A stretch of DNA of 12,472 bases. Origin: Desulfarculaceae bacterium. Lineage in GTDB: Bacteria > Desulfobacterota > Desulfobacteria > Desulfobacterales > Desulfobacteraceae. The notes under the pieces are model-generated. The model did no database searches. It saw only the letters and a list, made by a program, of their open reading frames with translations, and had not been told where the DNA came from. The first letter of the stretch is position 1; every line of letters starts with the position of its first letter. Shown one piece after another: positions 1 to 6,866 of this stretch. The DNA is taken from positions 1 to 12,472 of the forward strand of contig JAIPEK010000039.1 of NCBI GenBank assembly GCA_021737205.1, written 5' to 3'. The position numbers and the translations under genes were made by a program.

Positions 1-1
1 C

Positions 2-580
2 GGCGTGGTGGCACCCGAGCTTTTGCGAAAAATAGCGGACGTGGCGGAAAATTTCAACGTATCCGCCCTGAAAATCACCAGTGCCGCCCGGATTGCCATT
101 GTCGGGATTGAGGAGGATAAGGTGGATGAGGTATGGGAGGCCCTCGGAATGGGCCCGGGCCATGCCGTGGGCCTGTGTGTCCGAAGCGTCAAAGCCTGTC
201 CCGGCACCACCTTCTGCCGGCTCGGGCAGCAGGACAGCCTTGAAATGGGGATGAAACTGGATCGGGTCTACCACGGCATGAAACTTCCCAGCAAAATGAA
301 AATAGGGGTCAGCGGGTGCAAGGTCCAGTGCGCTGAAAACTGCATCAAGGATGTCTCCCTTTACGGCACAAAAGAAGGCTGGACCGTGATGGTCGGGGGC
401 ATGGGATCGGCCCGGCCGAGGCTTGCGGACGTGCTGACCGAAGGCCTGTCATCCGAGGCGGCAGAAGAAACCGTTAAAAAAGTGGTGGATTTTTACCGGC
501 AAAATTCCAAACGCGAGCGCCTCGGGTTCATGGTGGACAAAATGGGGATCGATACGTTCCGGTCCGCCGTTCTGTACTAA
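2..580 (+). CDS. Sulfite/nitrite reductase-like 4Fe-4S siroheme protein (3' part)
   Basis: This is the C-terminal ~190 residues of a small NIR/SIR-type protein. The reading frame is already open at the window edge, so the true start lies upstream and about 25-30 residues are probably missing. Counting the GTG at 5-7 as residue 1, the siroheme/4Fe-4S ligands are visible as C65-x5-C71 (in VKACPGTTFC) and C105-x3-C109 (in VSGCKVQC), the classical sulfite/nitrite reductase signature. A further Cys lies at 113. Family knowledge: stand-alone proteins of ~220 aa of this kind occur in sulfate reducers (assimilatory-like, low-molecular-weight sulfite reductases) and are cytoplasmic. The true substrate and electron donor cannot be read from sequence. 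It ends with TAA and is followed by a ~138-bp gap before the toxin-antitoxin pair. Family is well supported; role is inferred. Confidence 0.85.
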   Translation, partial: GVVAPELLRKIADVAENFNVSALKITSAARIAIVGIEEDKVDEVWEALGMGPGHAVGLCVRSVKACPGTTFCRLGQQDSLEMGMKLDRVYHGMKLPSKMKIGVSGCKVQCAENCIKDVSLYGTKEGWTVMVGGMGSARPRLADVLTEGLSSEAAEETVKKVVDFYRQNSKRERLGFMVDKMGIDTFRSAVLY

Positions 581-639
581 TAACGGCCGTTTTCGGAGCA
601 ACTATGATATTGATACAGCAGAGTAAAACATGTTTGCGC

Positions 640-685
640 TTGAATTCTGTATGGTGGCACCCGATTTTGTGTTATAAATCACCAT
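640..685 (+). promoter_or_regulatory. Possible promoter/operator of the toxin-antitoxin pair
   Basis: The AT-rich stretch upstream of the antitoxin contains a -10-like TATAAA at 673-678. It lies between the arms of a perfect 6-bp inverted repeat, ATGGTG (651-656) and CACCAT (680-685). Antitoxins of this class usually repress their own operon, so an operator over the -10 would fit. There is no convincing -35: TTGAAT at 640-645 is too far away. This is inference. Confidence 0.25.
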
Positions 686-718
686 GGAACCCATTAAATT
701 CCAAAAGGAGGAAATAAT

Positions 719-934
719 ATGCCAACGCTTCCACTTGAACAAATGACGGTAAAGGAGAAGCTCCAAGTCATGGAAGAGCTTTGGAGTGATCTTTGTCGTA
801 ATCAAAACCAGATTCCGGTTCCTCAATGGCACAAAGACATTTTGGACAAACGAGAAAAGCTAGTCAAAGAAGGCAAGGCAACATTCGTGGACTGGGAAAC
901 CGCAAAAAAACGGATAGCTGATAGGATCTCATGA
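719..934 (+). CDS. Antitoxin, putative addiction module component (TIGR02574/Unstab_antitox type)
   Basis: A 71-aa protein matching the short antitoxin family annotated as putative addiction module component. It opens with a region like LPLEQMTVKEKLQVMEELW, in which the K/R-L-x-x-x-E-E-L-W helix is the family hallmark. It ends with a VDWETAKKRI segment like the usual PWEEVKARI tail that contacts the toxin. The ATG at 719 follows a strong AGGAGG at 706-711 with 7-nt spacing, which fixes the start. The last 4 bases overlap the toxin start (ATGA), so the two are translationally coupled. Expected role: cytoplasmic neutraliser of the downstream RelE/ParE-like toxin and probably autorepressor. The pair sits between a metabolic gene and a degraded signalling operon, a typical place for a mobile addiction cassette. 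Confidence 0.85.
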   Translation: MPTLPLEQMTVKEKLQVMEELWSDLCRNQNQIPVPQWHKDILDKREKLVKEGKATFVDWETAKKRIADRIS

Positions 935-1227
935 AAATTCACATCATTGACCAAGCGGAAGATGATCTTGTTGAAGGGTACAATTTCTATGAGAATCAAG
1001 CACCTGGACTTGGTGTATATTTCCTGGATTGCATTTACTCAGACGTTGAGTCGCTTGTGTTGTATACGGGTATACATCGAATCGTCCACAAGAATTATCG
1101 GCGGATGTTGTCAGAAAGATTTCCTTTTGCAATTTATTATACCGTTTCAGGAGATGAGATAAAGATTCACGCGATTATTGACTGTCGCCGGGACCCCGCA
1201 TGGATTCGAGACCGTCTGAACATGTAG
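931..1227 (+). CDS. RelE/ParE-family toxin
   Basis: A 98-aa protein with the usual RelE/ParE toxin plan. It starts with a beta strand (MKIHIIDQAEDDL), followed by the amphipathic helix containing GYNFYENQAPGLG. The C-terminal half is YRRMLSERFPFAIYYTVSG, then a last strand EIKIHAIIDCRRDP. The R-x-x-x-x-x-x-F-P-F-x-I-Y-Y block and the H-A-I-x-x-x-R-R-D-P end are family hallmarks. The ATG overlaps the antitoxin stop. Related toxins either cleave mRNA on the ribosome (RelE-like) or poison gyrase (ParE-like); the sequence alone does not decide which. The gene looks intact. It ends about 80 bp from the stop of the convergently transcribed HD-GYP remnant. Confidence 0.85.
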   Translation: MKIHIIDQAEDDLVEGYNFYENQAPGLGVYFLDCIYSDVESLVLYTGIHRIVHKNYRRMLSERFPFAIYYTVSGDEIKIHAIIDCRRDPAWIRDRLNM

Positions 1228-1308
1228 CGAACAACCCGGTGCACCTGATGCCAAAAGCCGGATATCGAATTTCGAACCGGCGGTCTATCTGCCGAACCGG
1301 AACTCGTC

Positions 1309-1946
1309 CTAGTCAAAAAGAGTCTGGCAGGCCTCTGCCGTAGCGGGATCGTAGAGCCGGCCCTTGTCCTTTTTTATCACCTCCAGGGCCGCCTCGACCC
1401 CCAGGGCGGGACGGTAGGGCCGGTGGTTGGTCATGGCCTCGACGGTGTCGGCCACTGCGATGATTTTCGCCTCCCTAAGGATTTCCTCTCCCTTGAGCCC
1501 CCTGGGATACCCGGTCCCGTCCAGCCGCTCATGGTGCTGATACGCAACTTCCGCAACCGGCCATGGAAAGTCGGTCTGCTTTAAAATATCAAACCCCGTC
1601 CGGGGATGGGCCTTGATCAGGTTGAACTCCTGTTCCGTCAACCTGGTGGGTTTGCTTAGGATTTCAGCGGGTATGGCGATTTTTCCAATGTCATGGATAA
1701 CTCCGGCCCAGTACACCCCTTCGCAAATCCCTTCCGGATTCCCCATCTTTTCCGAGATGCCCCTTGCAAGGTCAGCCACCCCCTGCTGATGGCCGGAGGT
1801 GTCCGGGTCCCTGTGTTCAACCGTGGAGGCGGCCACACGGATTGTGCCGGAAAGGTTCTTTTTAAGTTGTTCCTCACCGGTTCCTCATCATCAACCACCA
1901 GAACATGCCATTTGTCTGAAACATGTTGATATTTTTCCATAATCAT
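1309..1946 (-). pseudogene. REC/HD-GYP phosphodiesterase with receiver deleted and frame broken
   Basis: The gene begins (ATG 1938-1940 preferred, preceded by AGAGAGGA; another ATG at 1944-1946) with the start of a response-regulator receiver, WHVLVVDDEEPVR. Only about 11 residues of that domain remain. The remainder, on the same strand but in the -1 frame, is a complete HD-GYP domain from about 1875 to 1309. It includes AASTVEHRDPDTSGHQQ, HDIGK and HHERLDGTGYP, all the metal and substrate motifs of c-di-GMP phosphodiesterases. The two frames meet near 1875-1890, where an 8-base direct repeat TGAGGAAC occurs twice 11 bases apart, suggesting deletion by repeat-mediated slippage. The HD-GYP part could still be made from a GTG (1834-1836, giving 175 aa), but no good ribosome site is seen there. 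It lies 21 bp after the hybrid kinase and was probably its output partner. Confidence 0.8.
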
Positions 1947-1967
1947 CCTCTCTGTTCATGTGGAGTG

Positions 1968-4877
1968 TCATTCAGTCCTCCTGTCAATGGCCATTCTAAC
2001 TGCGGCGGCAAGCTCTGATTTGAGAAAAGGCTTTTGTACAACCTCGATTTTTGCGGCCTTGCCGGCACCATCGGCGATCTTGTGTTCACTGAATCCGGTG
2101 CAAAAGAGCACGGGAATGTCCGGCCGGATCTCAGCCAGTACAGCTGCCAGGCGGTCTCCTGTCATGCCGGGCATGGTCAGGTCCGTGATCACCAGGTCGA
2201 ACCGGTCCGGGTCGATTTTGAAAAATTCGAGTACGTCACGGGGGTCGGTCCTGTATTCCGCCTTGTACCCCAACTGGGCCAGCATCCGCTGGCCGAGTTC
2301 CGCAATCGCGGGTTCGTCATCCACCATCAGGATCCGCTCGTCTCCGCCGGGAATATACTCCTGCCGGTTTTCATCCTGTTTCACCCGTCCGCGGATCGCA
2401 GGCAGGTACACTCTGAACACGGTCCCCTTTCCGGGTTCGCTGTAGACCGTGATGGCCCCTTTGCATGATTTTACGATACCGTAGGCCGTGGAAAGGCCGA
2501 GGCCGGTGCCGTCCCCTCTGCTCTTGGTGGTGAAATACGGGTCGAAGATCCTGGGCAGGGAAGCAGGATCGATCCCGTGGCCTGTGTCACTTACCGTGAC
2601 CCTTACATAATCTCCCGGTTCAAGGTCCGGGTGGGTGCCTGCGGCATCCGGATCAAGGGATACTTCGGAAAGGTCCACCGTCAGTGTTCCGCCCTTTTCC
2701 TGCATGGCATGGGCCGCGTTTGTGCAAAGATTCATGATGATCTGGTGAATCCGGGTGGGATCGGCCATCACATTGGCAAGTTCGGGTTCAATATTTTCAG
2801 AAAGATCCACCGACGAGGGCAGGGTTGAACGTAAAAACTTGAGGGCCTCCTTGACCACGGGCTCGAGCTGTATGGGAGCGTCCTTTTGCTCGCGCTCCCT
2901 GCTGAAGGCGAGAATCTGCTGCACGAGTTTCCTGGCCCGCTCCACCCCGTTGTACACTTCCAAAAGATCCTTATACACCTGGCCGTCCCTGTCCATTTCA
3001 TCCATAGCAAGCTGGGTATAACCCAGAATCGCGGACAGGATGTTGTTGAAGTCGTGGGCGATCCCTCCTGCAAGGCTGCCGATGGATTCCATCTTCTGGG
3101 CGTGGCGGTACTTTTCCTCGGCGATCCTTCTCTGACTTGCCTCTTTGTCGATATCCAGCCTTGTTTTCAAAAGAGGGGCCAAATGCTCTGCTATGACTTC
3201 CAGGAGCTTTTTATGCCTTTCTTCGTACCCTGATTCCTTATGGCCTACCAGAAAATTGCCCACAAGCTCATCATTGTAGACCACTGGAACATCCATGGCG
3301 TTTTTAAGTATGATATGCCCTTCAGGTAAACAAAAATCCCGGTTTTTATAGATCGGCCGCTTTTCCGTCATGGCCTTGCGCCAGATCCCTGCCCAGCTGT
3401 CATGGGAGAACACCACGTCCTTGTCAGCCATCCGGCACCCATCAAAGATGTCCCGGGTGAGGGCGGGGCATACCCATTCGTTTTTTTCATTCACAAACCC
3501 GAAAATGCCGTATTGGCTTTCCGTGGTATCCAGCACCAGGTTGAGAAGTTTTTTGTAAATTTCGCCGTCTGTGCAGTTTAAAAAGATCCTGTCCACTTCA
3601 CTTCTCGCCTTGAGCTCCCATTCCGCCTGTTTTTTTTCGGTGATGTCCTGTACCACCACCTGGACCGCAGGCTTTCCCTTGTAATAGAGAGGGGTCGCCA
3701 TCACGGTGACATCGATCGGTTTTCCATCAAGCCTTACATACCGGTCCTCCACCGGATAAAGCCCCTTTTCCCCCTCCATCATCCTGCGGATCCTGTCGTT
3801 TGAGCTCTCCCAGCGGTCCGGGTGGACGATCTGTTTTACCGGTCTGCCGACAAGCTCGTCAGGGGAGGAGGCCTTCAAGATTCCAGCCCCGGCCCTGTTG
3901 ATGAAAACCACTTTTCCTTCAGCATGGACTCCTATGCCCACGGGAGACACGTCAATGAGATTTCTGTACCGGTCCTCGCTCTCCTTTAAAAGCATTTGTG
4001 TTTCTTTGAGCCTGGTGATGTCCTCCGCCACCTTCACAAAATTAATGATTTCCCCTTTTTCATCAAACATCGGGGATATGGAGGCCTGTTCCAGGTAGGT
4101 CTCCCCGTTCTTTTTCCGGTTTCGGAAAACGCCCCGCCACTCTTTGCCGAAGTTGAGGTTTTCGAACATCTCTTCGGCCGTTTCTTCAGCCTGTTCTCCA
4201 AGATCTCCCACCTTCGTTCCAATGACTTCGTCAGCGGTGTAACCGGTGACATCCTCGAATTTCGGGTTGACGTATTCGATGACACCCATGGTATCGGTGA
4301 GCATCACGATGCTCGGGCTTTGCTCCAGGGCCTTGCTCAACTTCCGGATCGTCTTTTCCGCCTGCTTTCTCTCCTCGATTTCCGCTTCCAGGCGCTCCAT
4401 CTTATGCTCGAGCTTTCGGACAAGGCGGTCACTGTAATCCTTGGCGATCTCCTTTTCATCCGGCTCCGGCCGATCTGCTTTTCCGATTTCCCCTTTTTCG
4501 GTTTTTTCAACCACCTCCCGGATGGCCTCCAGGAACTTGTCCGGCTCGTTTGCCTTCTGGAGAAACAGGTCCGCGCCGATCCTGTAGGCAAAGGCCTCGT
4601 CCTTGTCATCCACGTAAGTGGCCGTATAAAAAACAAATGGAATACGGCCCAGGGTTTCGTCCGCCTTGCAGGTCCGGCAGAGCTGGAAACCGTCCATCAC
4701 CGGCATGAGGATATCTGAAACGATCAGATCGAAAGAATTCTGCCGGAGTTGCTCAAGCGCCTGTTTTCCGTCGGGTGCGGTGACTGTTTCATACCCCCCG
4801 GCACCAAGCAGGGTTTCAAGCAGGTACCGGTTTTCCTCCCGGTCATCCACGATCATGATTTTCATTTTATTCGCCAT
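1968..4877 (-). CDS. Hybrid sensor histidine kinase (REC-PAS-PAS-GAF-HisKA-HATPase-REC)
   Basis: A 969-aa cytoplasmic kinase with no membrane segment. Domains in order: N-terminal receiver (about 5-125; phospho-acceptor D55 in LIVSDILMP), charged coiled coil (140-185), PAS1 (about 185-295), PAS2 (about 300-415), a GAF-like sensor (about 425-575), HisKA with the phosphorylated H608 in GGIAHDFNN, HATPase_c with N-box N720, G1 DTGHG (764-768) and G2 GTGLGLS, and a C-terminal receiver (about 846-965; D899 in LVITDLTMP). All catalytic residues are present. The ATG at 4875-4877 is preceded by AAGGAAGGAG; a second ATG at codon 5 is also possible. It is preceded by the single-domain receiver and followed by the REC/HD-GYP remnant, so it belongs to a multi-step phosphorelay. 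The signal is unknown; the cytosolic PAS/GAF sensors suggest an internal cue such as redox state or a small ligand. Confidence 0.95.
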   Translation of the reverse strand: MANKMKIMIVDDREENRYLLETLLGAGGYETVTAPDGKQALEQLRQNSFDLIVSDILMPVMDGFQLCRTCKADETLGRIPFVFYTATYVDDKDEAFAYRIGADLFLQKANEPDKFLEAIREVVEKTEKGEIGKADRPEPDEKEIAKDYSDRLVRKLEHKMERLEAEIEERKQAEKTIRKLSKALEQSPSIVMLTDTMGVIEYVNPKFEDVTGYTADEVIGTKVGDLGEQAEETAEEMFENLNFGKEWRGVFRNRKKNGETYLEQASISPMFDEKGEIINFVKVAEDITRLKETQMLLKESEDRYRNLIDVSPVGIGVHAEGKVVFINRAGAGILKASSPDELVGRPVKQIVHPDRWESSNDRIRRMMEGEKGLYPVEDRYVRLDGKPIDVTVMATPLYYKGKPAVQVVVQDITEKKQAEWELKARSEVDRIFLNCTDGEIYKKLLNLVLDTTESQYGIFGFVNEKNEWVCPALTRDIFDGCRMADKDVVFSHDSWAGIWRKAMTEKRPIYKNRDFCLPEGHIILKNAMDVPVVYNDELVGNFLVGHKESGYEERHKKLLEVIAEHLAPLLKTRLDIDKEASQRRIAEEKYRHAQKMESIGSLAGGIAHDFNNILSAILGYTQLAMDEMDRDGQVYKDLLEVYNGVERARKLVQQILAFSREREQKDAPIQLEPVVKEALKFLRSTLPSSVDLSENIEPELANVMADPTRIHQIIMNLCTNAAHAMQEKGGTLTVDLSEVSLDPDAAGTHPDLEPGDYVRVTVSDTGHGIDPASLPRIFDPYFTTKSRGDGTGLGLSTAYGIVKSCKGAITVYSEPGKGTVFRVYLPAIRGRVKQDENRQEYIPGGDERILMVDDEPAIAELGQRMLAQLGYKAEYRTDPRDVLEFFKIDPDRFDLVITDLTMPGMTGDRLAAVLAEIRPDIPVLFCTGFSEHKIADGAGKAAKIEVVQKPFLKSELAAAVRMAIDRRTE

Positions 4878-4909
4878 CGGCTCCTTCCTTTGTAGGCGTT
4901 CACGGAACG

Positions 4910-4985
4910 TTGAAATTGGAAATTGGAAATTTGGTCCTCATGCCCGACCTTACCCTTCTCCCCAATTTCTACTTTCCAATTTCAA
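4910..4985. repeat. Imperfect palindromic repeat between two signalling genes
   Basis: The left arm (4910-4934), built of GAAATTGG units, and the right arm (4962-4985) are inverted copies with about three or four mismatches in ~25 positions. They are separated by ~27 bp of C-rich sequence. The left arm is also a short tandem repeat (AAATTGG). It fills most of the 166-bp gap between the receiver and the hybrid kinase. It could be an intergenic REP-like or MITE-like repeat, or form an mRNA stem-loop on the minus strand. A small 6-bp stem (AAGCCG, 4-nt loop, CGGCTT) lies next to it at 4991-5006 without a clear U-run. Confidence 0.6.
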
Positions 4986-5043
4986 GTTTCAAGCCGTAAA
5001 CGGCTTCCTTCCGGTTTCATTGGTTGCCGCAAACACGCTTTGT

Positions 5044-5403
5044 TCATAAATGGGCTTTCACCTGGTCCACGAAAGCGGCAGGGTCTATGGGTTTTTTGAT
5101 GTACCCTGTGCAGCCTGCGTCCCCGGCTTTTTCCCGGTCTCCCTTCATGGCGTATGCAGTCATGGCCACCACCGGAACCCGGGCCGTGGTTTCATCCGAC
5201 CGGATCCGCCTGGTGGCCTCGTACCCGTCAAGCTCAGGCAGCTGCATATCCATTAAAACAAGATCGGGCAGTTCTCTTGAAACCGTTTTTACGGCCTCGA
5301 GTCCGTCTCTTGCCTCGATCACCTCGAACCCTGCGTTCTTCAGAAGAAACCGGGCCAGGTACAGGTTGTTCTCGTTGTCTTCCACAAGTAAAATCCGGGT
5401 CAT
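5044..5403 (-). CDS. Single-domain response regulator (DivK/Spo0F-like receiver)
   Basis: A 119-aa protein that is just one receiver domain. The acidic pocket is E8-D9 (LLVEDNENN), the phospho-acceptor is D52 (LVLMDMQLPELDG), the switch Thr is T82 (VVAMTAYAM), and the conserved Lys is K104 in GYIKKPID. The DNENN start and the MTAYAMKGDREK segment are typical of receivers that shuttle phosphate to and from hybrid kinases (DivK/CpdR/Spo0F-like). There is no DNA-binding or enzymatic output domain. Its ATG overlaps the stop of the upstream kinase stump by 4 bp, so the original operon was translationally coupled. The downstream hybrid kinase starts 166 bp later. It is a probable phosphotransfer intermediate for the kinase at 1968-4877. 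Confidence 0.92.
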   Translation of the reverse strand: MTRILLVEDNENNLYLARFLLKNAGFEVIEARDGLEAVKTVSRELPDLVLMDMQLPELDGYEATRRIRSDETTARVPVVAMTAYAMKGDREKAGDAGCTGYIKKPIDPAAFVDQVKAHL

Positions 5404-5555
5404 GTCTTTTCCCCCTTCAACGGCTGCCGATTCCTGTCACCGATTTTTTTCAAGGCTGTTTCGATGTCGTACAGAAGCTGCTCTTTGTCAAAATTCTCCT
5501 TGACGATCAGGGTTTCGATCCTGGTGTTGAGGAACTCTTTTTCATCTGCAATGAA
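5400..5555 (-). pseudogene. 3' stump of a second hybrid kinase or receiver protein
   Basis: Only about the last 50 residues remain. The recognisable piece runs from IADEKEFLNTRIETLIVKEN through FDKEQLLYDIETALKKI to the stop. The pattern (E-x-x-x-L-x-x-R-I-E-x-L-I-x-K-x-x-x-x-K-E-Q-L-L) is the end of receiver domains that close many hybrid kinases, where the usual form is LSGRVERVLQKGA...ELL. The stop overlaps the receiver gene start. Going upstream, homology ends abruptly near 5550 and is replaced by the oppositely oriented FGE-like fragment. The 5' part of this gene was therefore lost in a rearrangement. The exact breakpoint is judged by eye to within about 10 bp. Confidence 0.6.
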
Positions 5556-5992
5556 ACCCGGGCGTGGGTTCAAAGCCTGGGAAGTGGCTGGCGGATGCCA
5601 ACGGTAAAGGAATTGAAAACGCTGTACAAACAAGGAAAAGAGAACCGGAAAATGACCCCATTGCTGAAGACCACCGACTGGATTATTTGGTCCAGAGAGA
5701 CAGCGGGGGAAGGACGTACAAAGTGGCGACTAAAGCTTCTAACGGTCTGGGGTTGTATGACATGTCCGGCAATGTGTGGGAGTGGTGTGAGGATTTGTAT
5801 GATGAGGATGCGTATACCAAACACTCCCGGAACAATCCTGTGATTATCTCGGGTGGATCGCTTCGCGCGAACCTCGGCGGGAGCTGGCACGACAACCCGA
5901 GGGGCGTGCGTGCTGCTAACCGGAGCAGGAACCCGGATGATTACACCTACAACAGCCTCGGCTTCCGGCTCTGTCTCTCCCGAGTCCGGTGA
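5556..5992 (+). pseudogene. FGE/C-type-lectin-like protein tail, candidate DGR target, frame-broken
   Basis: There are two pieces in different frames. From 5556 one frame reads AWVQSLGSGWRMPTVKELKT, then MTPLLKTTDWIIWSRE. This resembles the DUF1566/FGE-type lectin-fold modules that carry GWRMPT and TPLLKTTGW. Near 5690-5710 the similarity passes to another frame: GGRTYKVATKASNGLGLYDM, SGNVWEWCEDLYD, LGGSWHDNPRGVRAANRSRN and finally LGFRLCLS. This is the C-terminal FGE-sulfatase/SUMF1 core. No start codon or N-terminal domain survives, so it is a remnant produced by a deletion or frameshift. This fold is the common scaffold of DGR-diversified proteins, and the last ~40 codons have the DGR composition (see the separate entry). 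It abuts the kinase stump head-on at about 5555. An enzymatic formylglycine role is unlikely: the fragment is too short to hold an active site. Confidence 0.7.
5858..5980 (+). other. Candidate DGR variable region (VR) at the 3' end of the FGE-like ORF
   Basis: Framework codons GGSW, P-R, V-R-A-A-N-R and LGFRL are interrupted by codons consistent with an ancestral AAC/AAT changed only at adenines. These are CAC GAC AAC (5888-5896), GGC (5903), AGC (5924), AAC (5930) and the run GAT GAT TAC ACC TAC AAC AGC (5936-5956); CTT (5861) and CTC (5873) may also belong. This NNC/NNT pattern at lectin-fold surface sites, followed by a GC-rich invariant LGFRL stretch, is what adenine-specific DGR mutagenesis leaves. 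The template repeat is not in the window. Confidence 0.6.
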
Positions 5993-5999
5993 CAGGAGC
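5968..5999 (+). other. Hairpin at the 3' edge of the candidate variable region
   Basis: GCTCTGTC (5968-5975) pairs with GACAGGAGC (5991-5999), leaving one bulged C and a 15-nt loop that contains the reading-frame stop (5990-5992). DGR variable regions are often followed closely by a hairpin or cruciform that aids template-directed copying. The position fits, but the stem is imperfect and the loop is larger than in the textbook phage case. There is no following T-run, so it does not look like a terminator. Confidence 0.4.
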
Positions 6000-6252
6000 A
6001 GCAAGGCATCCGGAGCAGGCTGATCGACCTTGGAGCGTTGCGGAGCAGCGGAAGGGTCGGTTCAGCCGGAGGAGGATCCCGGTGGTCGTCAGATCGAGTC
6101 CCACTTTTTACAAAGCAAAACCATAGCCGCCTATAGGCCTTTGGACGAGGCGCTGCGGGCGAAACTGGAAGGACCGGGCAAAAGGATTGATGAGCCAAGA
6201 TAAGAGGATCTGATGAGATGCAGGGTGTTCACATACACTTGTCAAGCCCGGA
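6000..6252. other. Intergenic stretch without a recognisable gene
   Basis: This is about 250 bp between the FGE tail and DUF4926. One frame on + is open from before 6063 to a TAA at 6201-6203 and reads SKTIAAYRPLDEALRAKLEG then GPGKRIDEPR near its end. It has no good start and I do not recognise it, so I treat it as a possible gene remnant only. The GC-rich first half (6000-6090) continues the composition of the VR downstream region. Confidence 0.3.
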
Positions 6253-6465
6253 TCAAGCAGCTACGGGCGAATAGTAAAGAGGCATAAGGCGATCTGCATG
6301 TAATGCCAGAGAATCATATGTTTTTCCGTTGTTATCACAAAATTCCACCTCAAACACTTCATCATCAAGAATTTCTACAGCTGTACCGACCTGGCCTGCA
6401 ACCAAACCACGTTCAGGGATGTCCACAAGAAGCGCTACAACATCCAGGGCATTGATATTTTTCAT
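6253..6465 (-). CDS. DUF4926-domain protein
   Basis: A 70-aa protein with the DUF4926 layout: an N-terminal LDVVALLVDIPERGLVAGQV stretch, then GTAVEILDDEVFEVEFCDNN, and a tail with L-x-x-H-A-D-R-L-M-P. The hallmark pattern (L-D-V-V-A-L, P-E-x-G-L-x-x-G-x-x-G-T-x-V, F-E-V-E-F) is clear. Its biochemical role is not known. An AAGGAGG lies just before the ATG (6463-6465), at about 6472-6478 on the complementary strand. It starts 10 bp after the DUF6883 gene and is certainly cotranscribed with it. Small DUF4926 proteins are often found next to DUF6883 partners, which suggests a two-protein module. Base composition is more AT-rich than the flanks, in keeping with transfer. Confidence 0.85.
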   Translation of the reverse strand: MKNINALDVVALLVDIPERGLVAGQVGTAVEILDDEVFEVEFCDNNGKTYDSLALHADRLMPLYYSPVAA

Positions 6466-6475
6466 GATTGCCTCC

Positions 6476-6808
6476 TTATTTTACAAAACATGTTGTCAAT
6501 CTTGGTTGCATTTCATTTCGTTTAATAATCCATCCGGTTCGGATAACCGCTCTTAATCCGTTTCTTTCAATTTCGATATCTACAGTGTATCTTTGTCCAT
6601 ATTCATCGACCTCGCCTTGTCGGCATTCAAATTCCGGCAGATTTTTTGTTATTTCATAGATTAATTCCTCTGTGTTCTCAAATGTCAAATCAAGAGAACT
6701 TTGAAATATTTTTGCTTTATGCTTGCCCCGGGGATGGTCCGGGTTAAGGCAATAATCTTTGATTTTTTTGCTGTCAATTATTGCTTTGTCTGCGTTAGGT
6801 AGCTTCAT
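6476..6808 (-). CDS. DUF6883-domain protein
   Basis: A 110-aa protein. It opens with MKLPNADKAIIDSKKIKDYC and LNPDHPRGKHKAKIFQS, the conserved N-terminal block of the DUF6883 family (L-x-x-Y-C-L-N-P-x-H-P-R-G-K-H-K-A). It ends with DEYGQRYTVDIEIERNGLRA, RTGWIIKRNE and P-R-L-T-T-C, the usual closing strands. Function is not established. The conserved His/Arg/Lys cluster (H-P-R-G-K-H-K) and acidic D-E-Y-G patch could bind nucleic acid or a partner, which is speculation. It is the first gene of the pair with DUF4926 and has a clear promoter just upstream. The family commonly sits near toxin-antitoxin or phage-like genes, so a selfish or defence role is possible but not shown. Confidence 0.88.
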   Translation of the reverse strand: MKLPNADKAIIDSKKIKDYCLNPDHPRGKHKAKIFQSSLDLTFENTEELIYEITKNLPEFECRQGEVDEYGQRYTVDIEIERNGLRAVIRTGWIIKRNEMQPRLTTCFVK

Positions 6809-6866
6809 TTAGAATATCTTTAGCAATTACCACCTGTTTTTAAGTCACTTTCATATAATTTTATCC

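Noticed and set aside
1860..1890. Programmed -1 frameshift joining receiver start and HD-GYP domain at the TTAAAAAG run
   Set aside because: The run is not a good X-XXY-YYZ heptamer in the incoming frame, and most of the receiver is missing, so a frameshift would not give a normal protein. Deletion and decay explain it better.
3996..4718. 240-codon plus-strand frame inside the hybrid kinase
   Set aside because: It is the antisense shadow of the coiled-coil/PAS region of the kinase; no start context or homology.
4991..5006. Rho-independent terminator after the single-domain receiver
   Set aside because: A 6-bp stem (AAGCCG/CGGCTT) exists, but neither strand has a following U-run.
5154..5550. 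Plus-strand extension of the FGE-like frame upstream of 5550
   Set aside because: This stretch is antisense to the receiver gene and kinase stump, whose motifs are unmistakable; the open frame there is chance.
5556..5992. Active formylglycine-generating enzyme for sulfatase maturation
   Set aside because: Only the C-terminal core remains, in two frames, with no start codon and no sulfatase nearby.
6105..6203. Small gene reading TIAAYRPLDEALRAKL
   Set aside because: No credible start codon or ribosome site and no recognised family; recorded only as part of an unassigned stretch.
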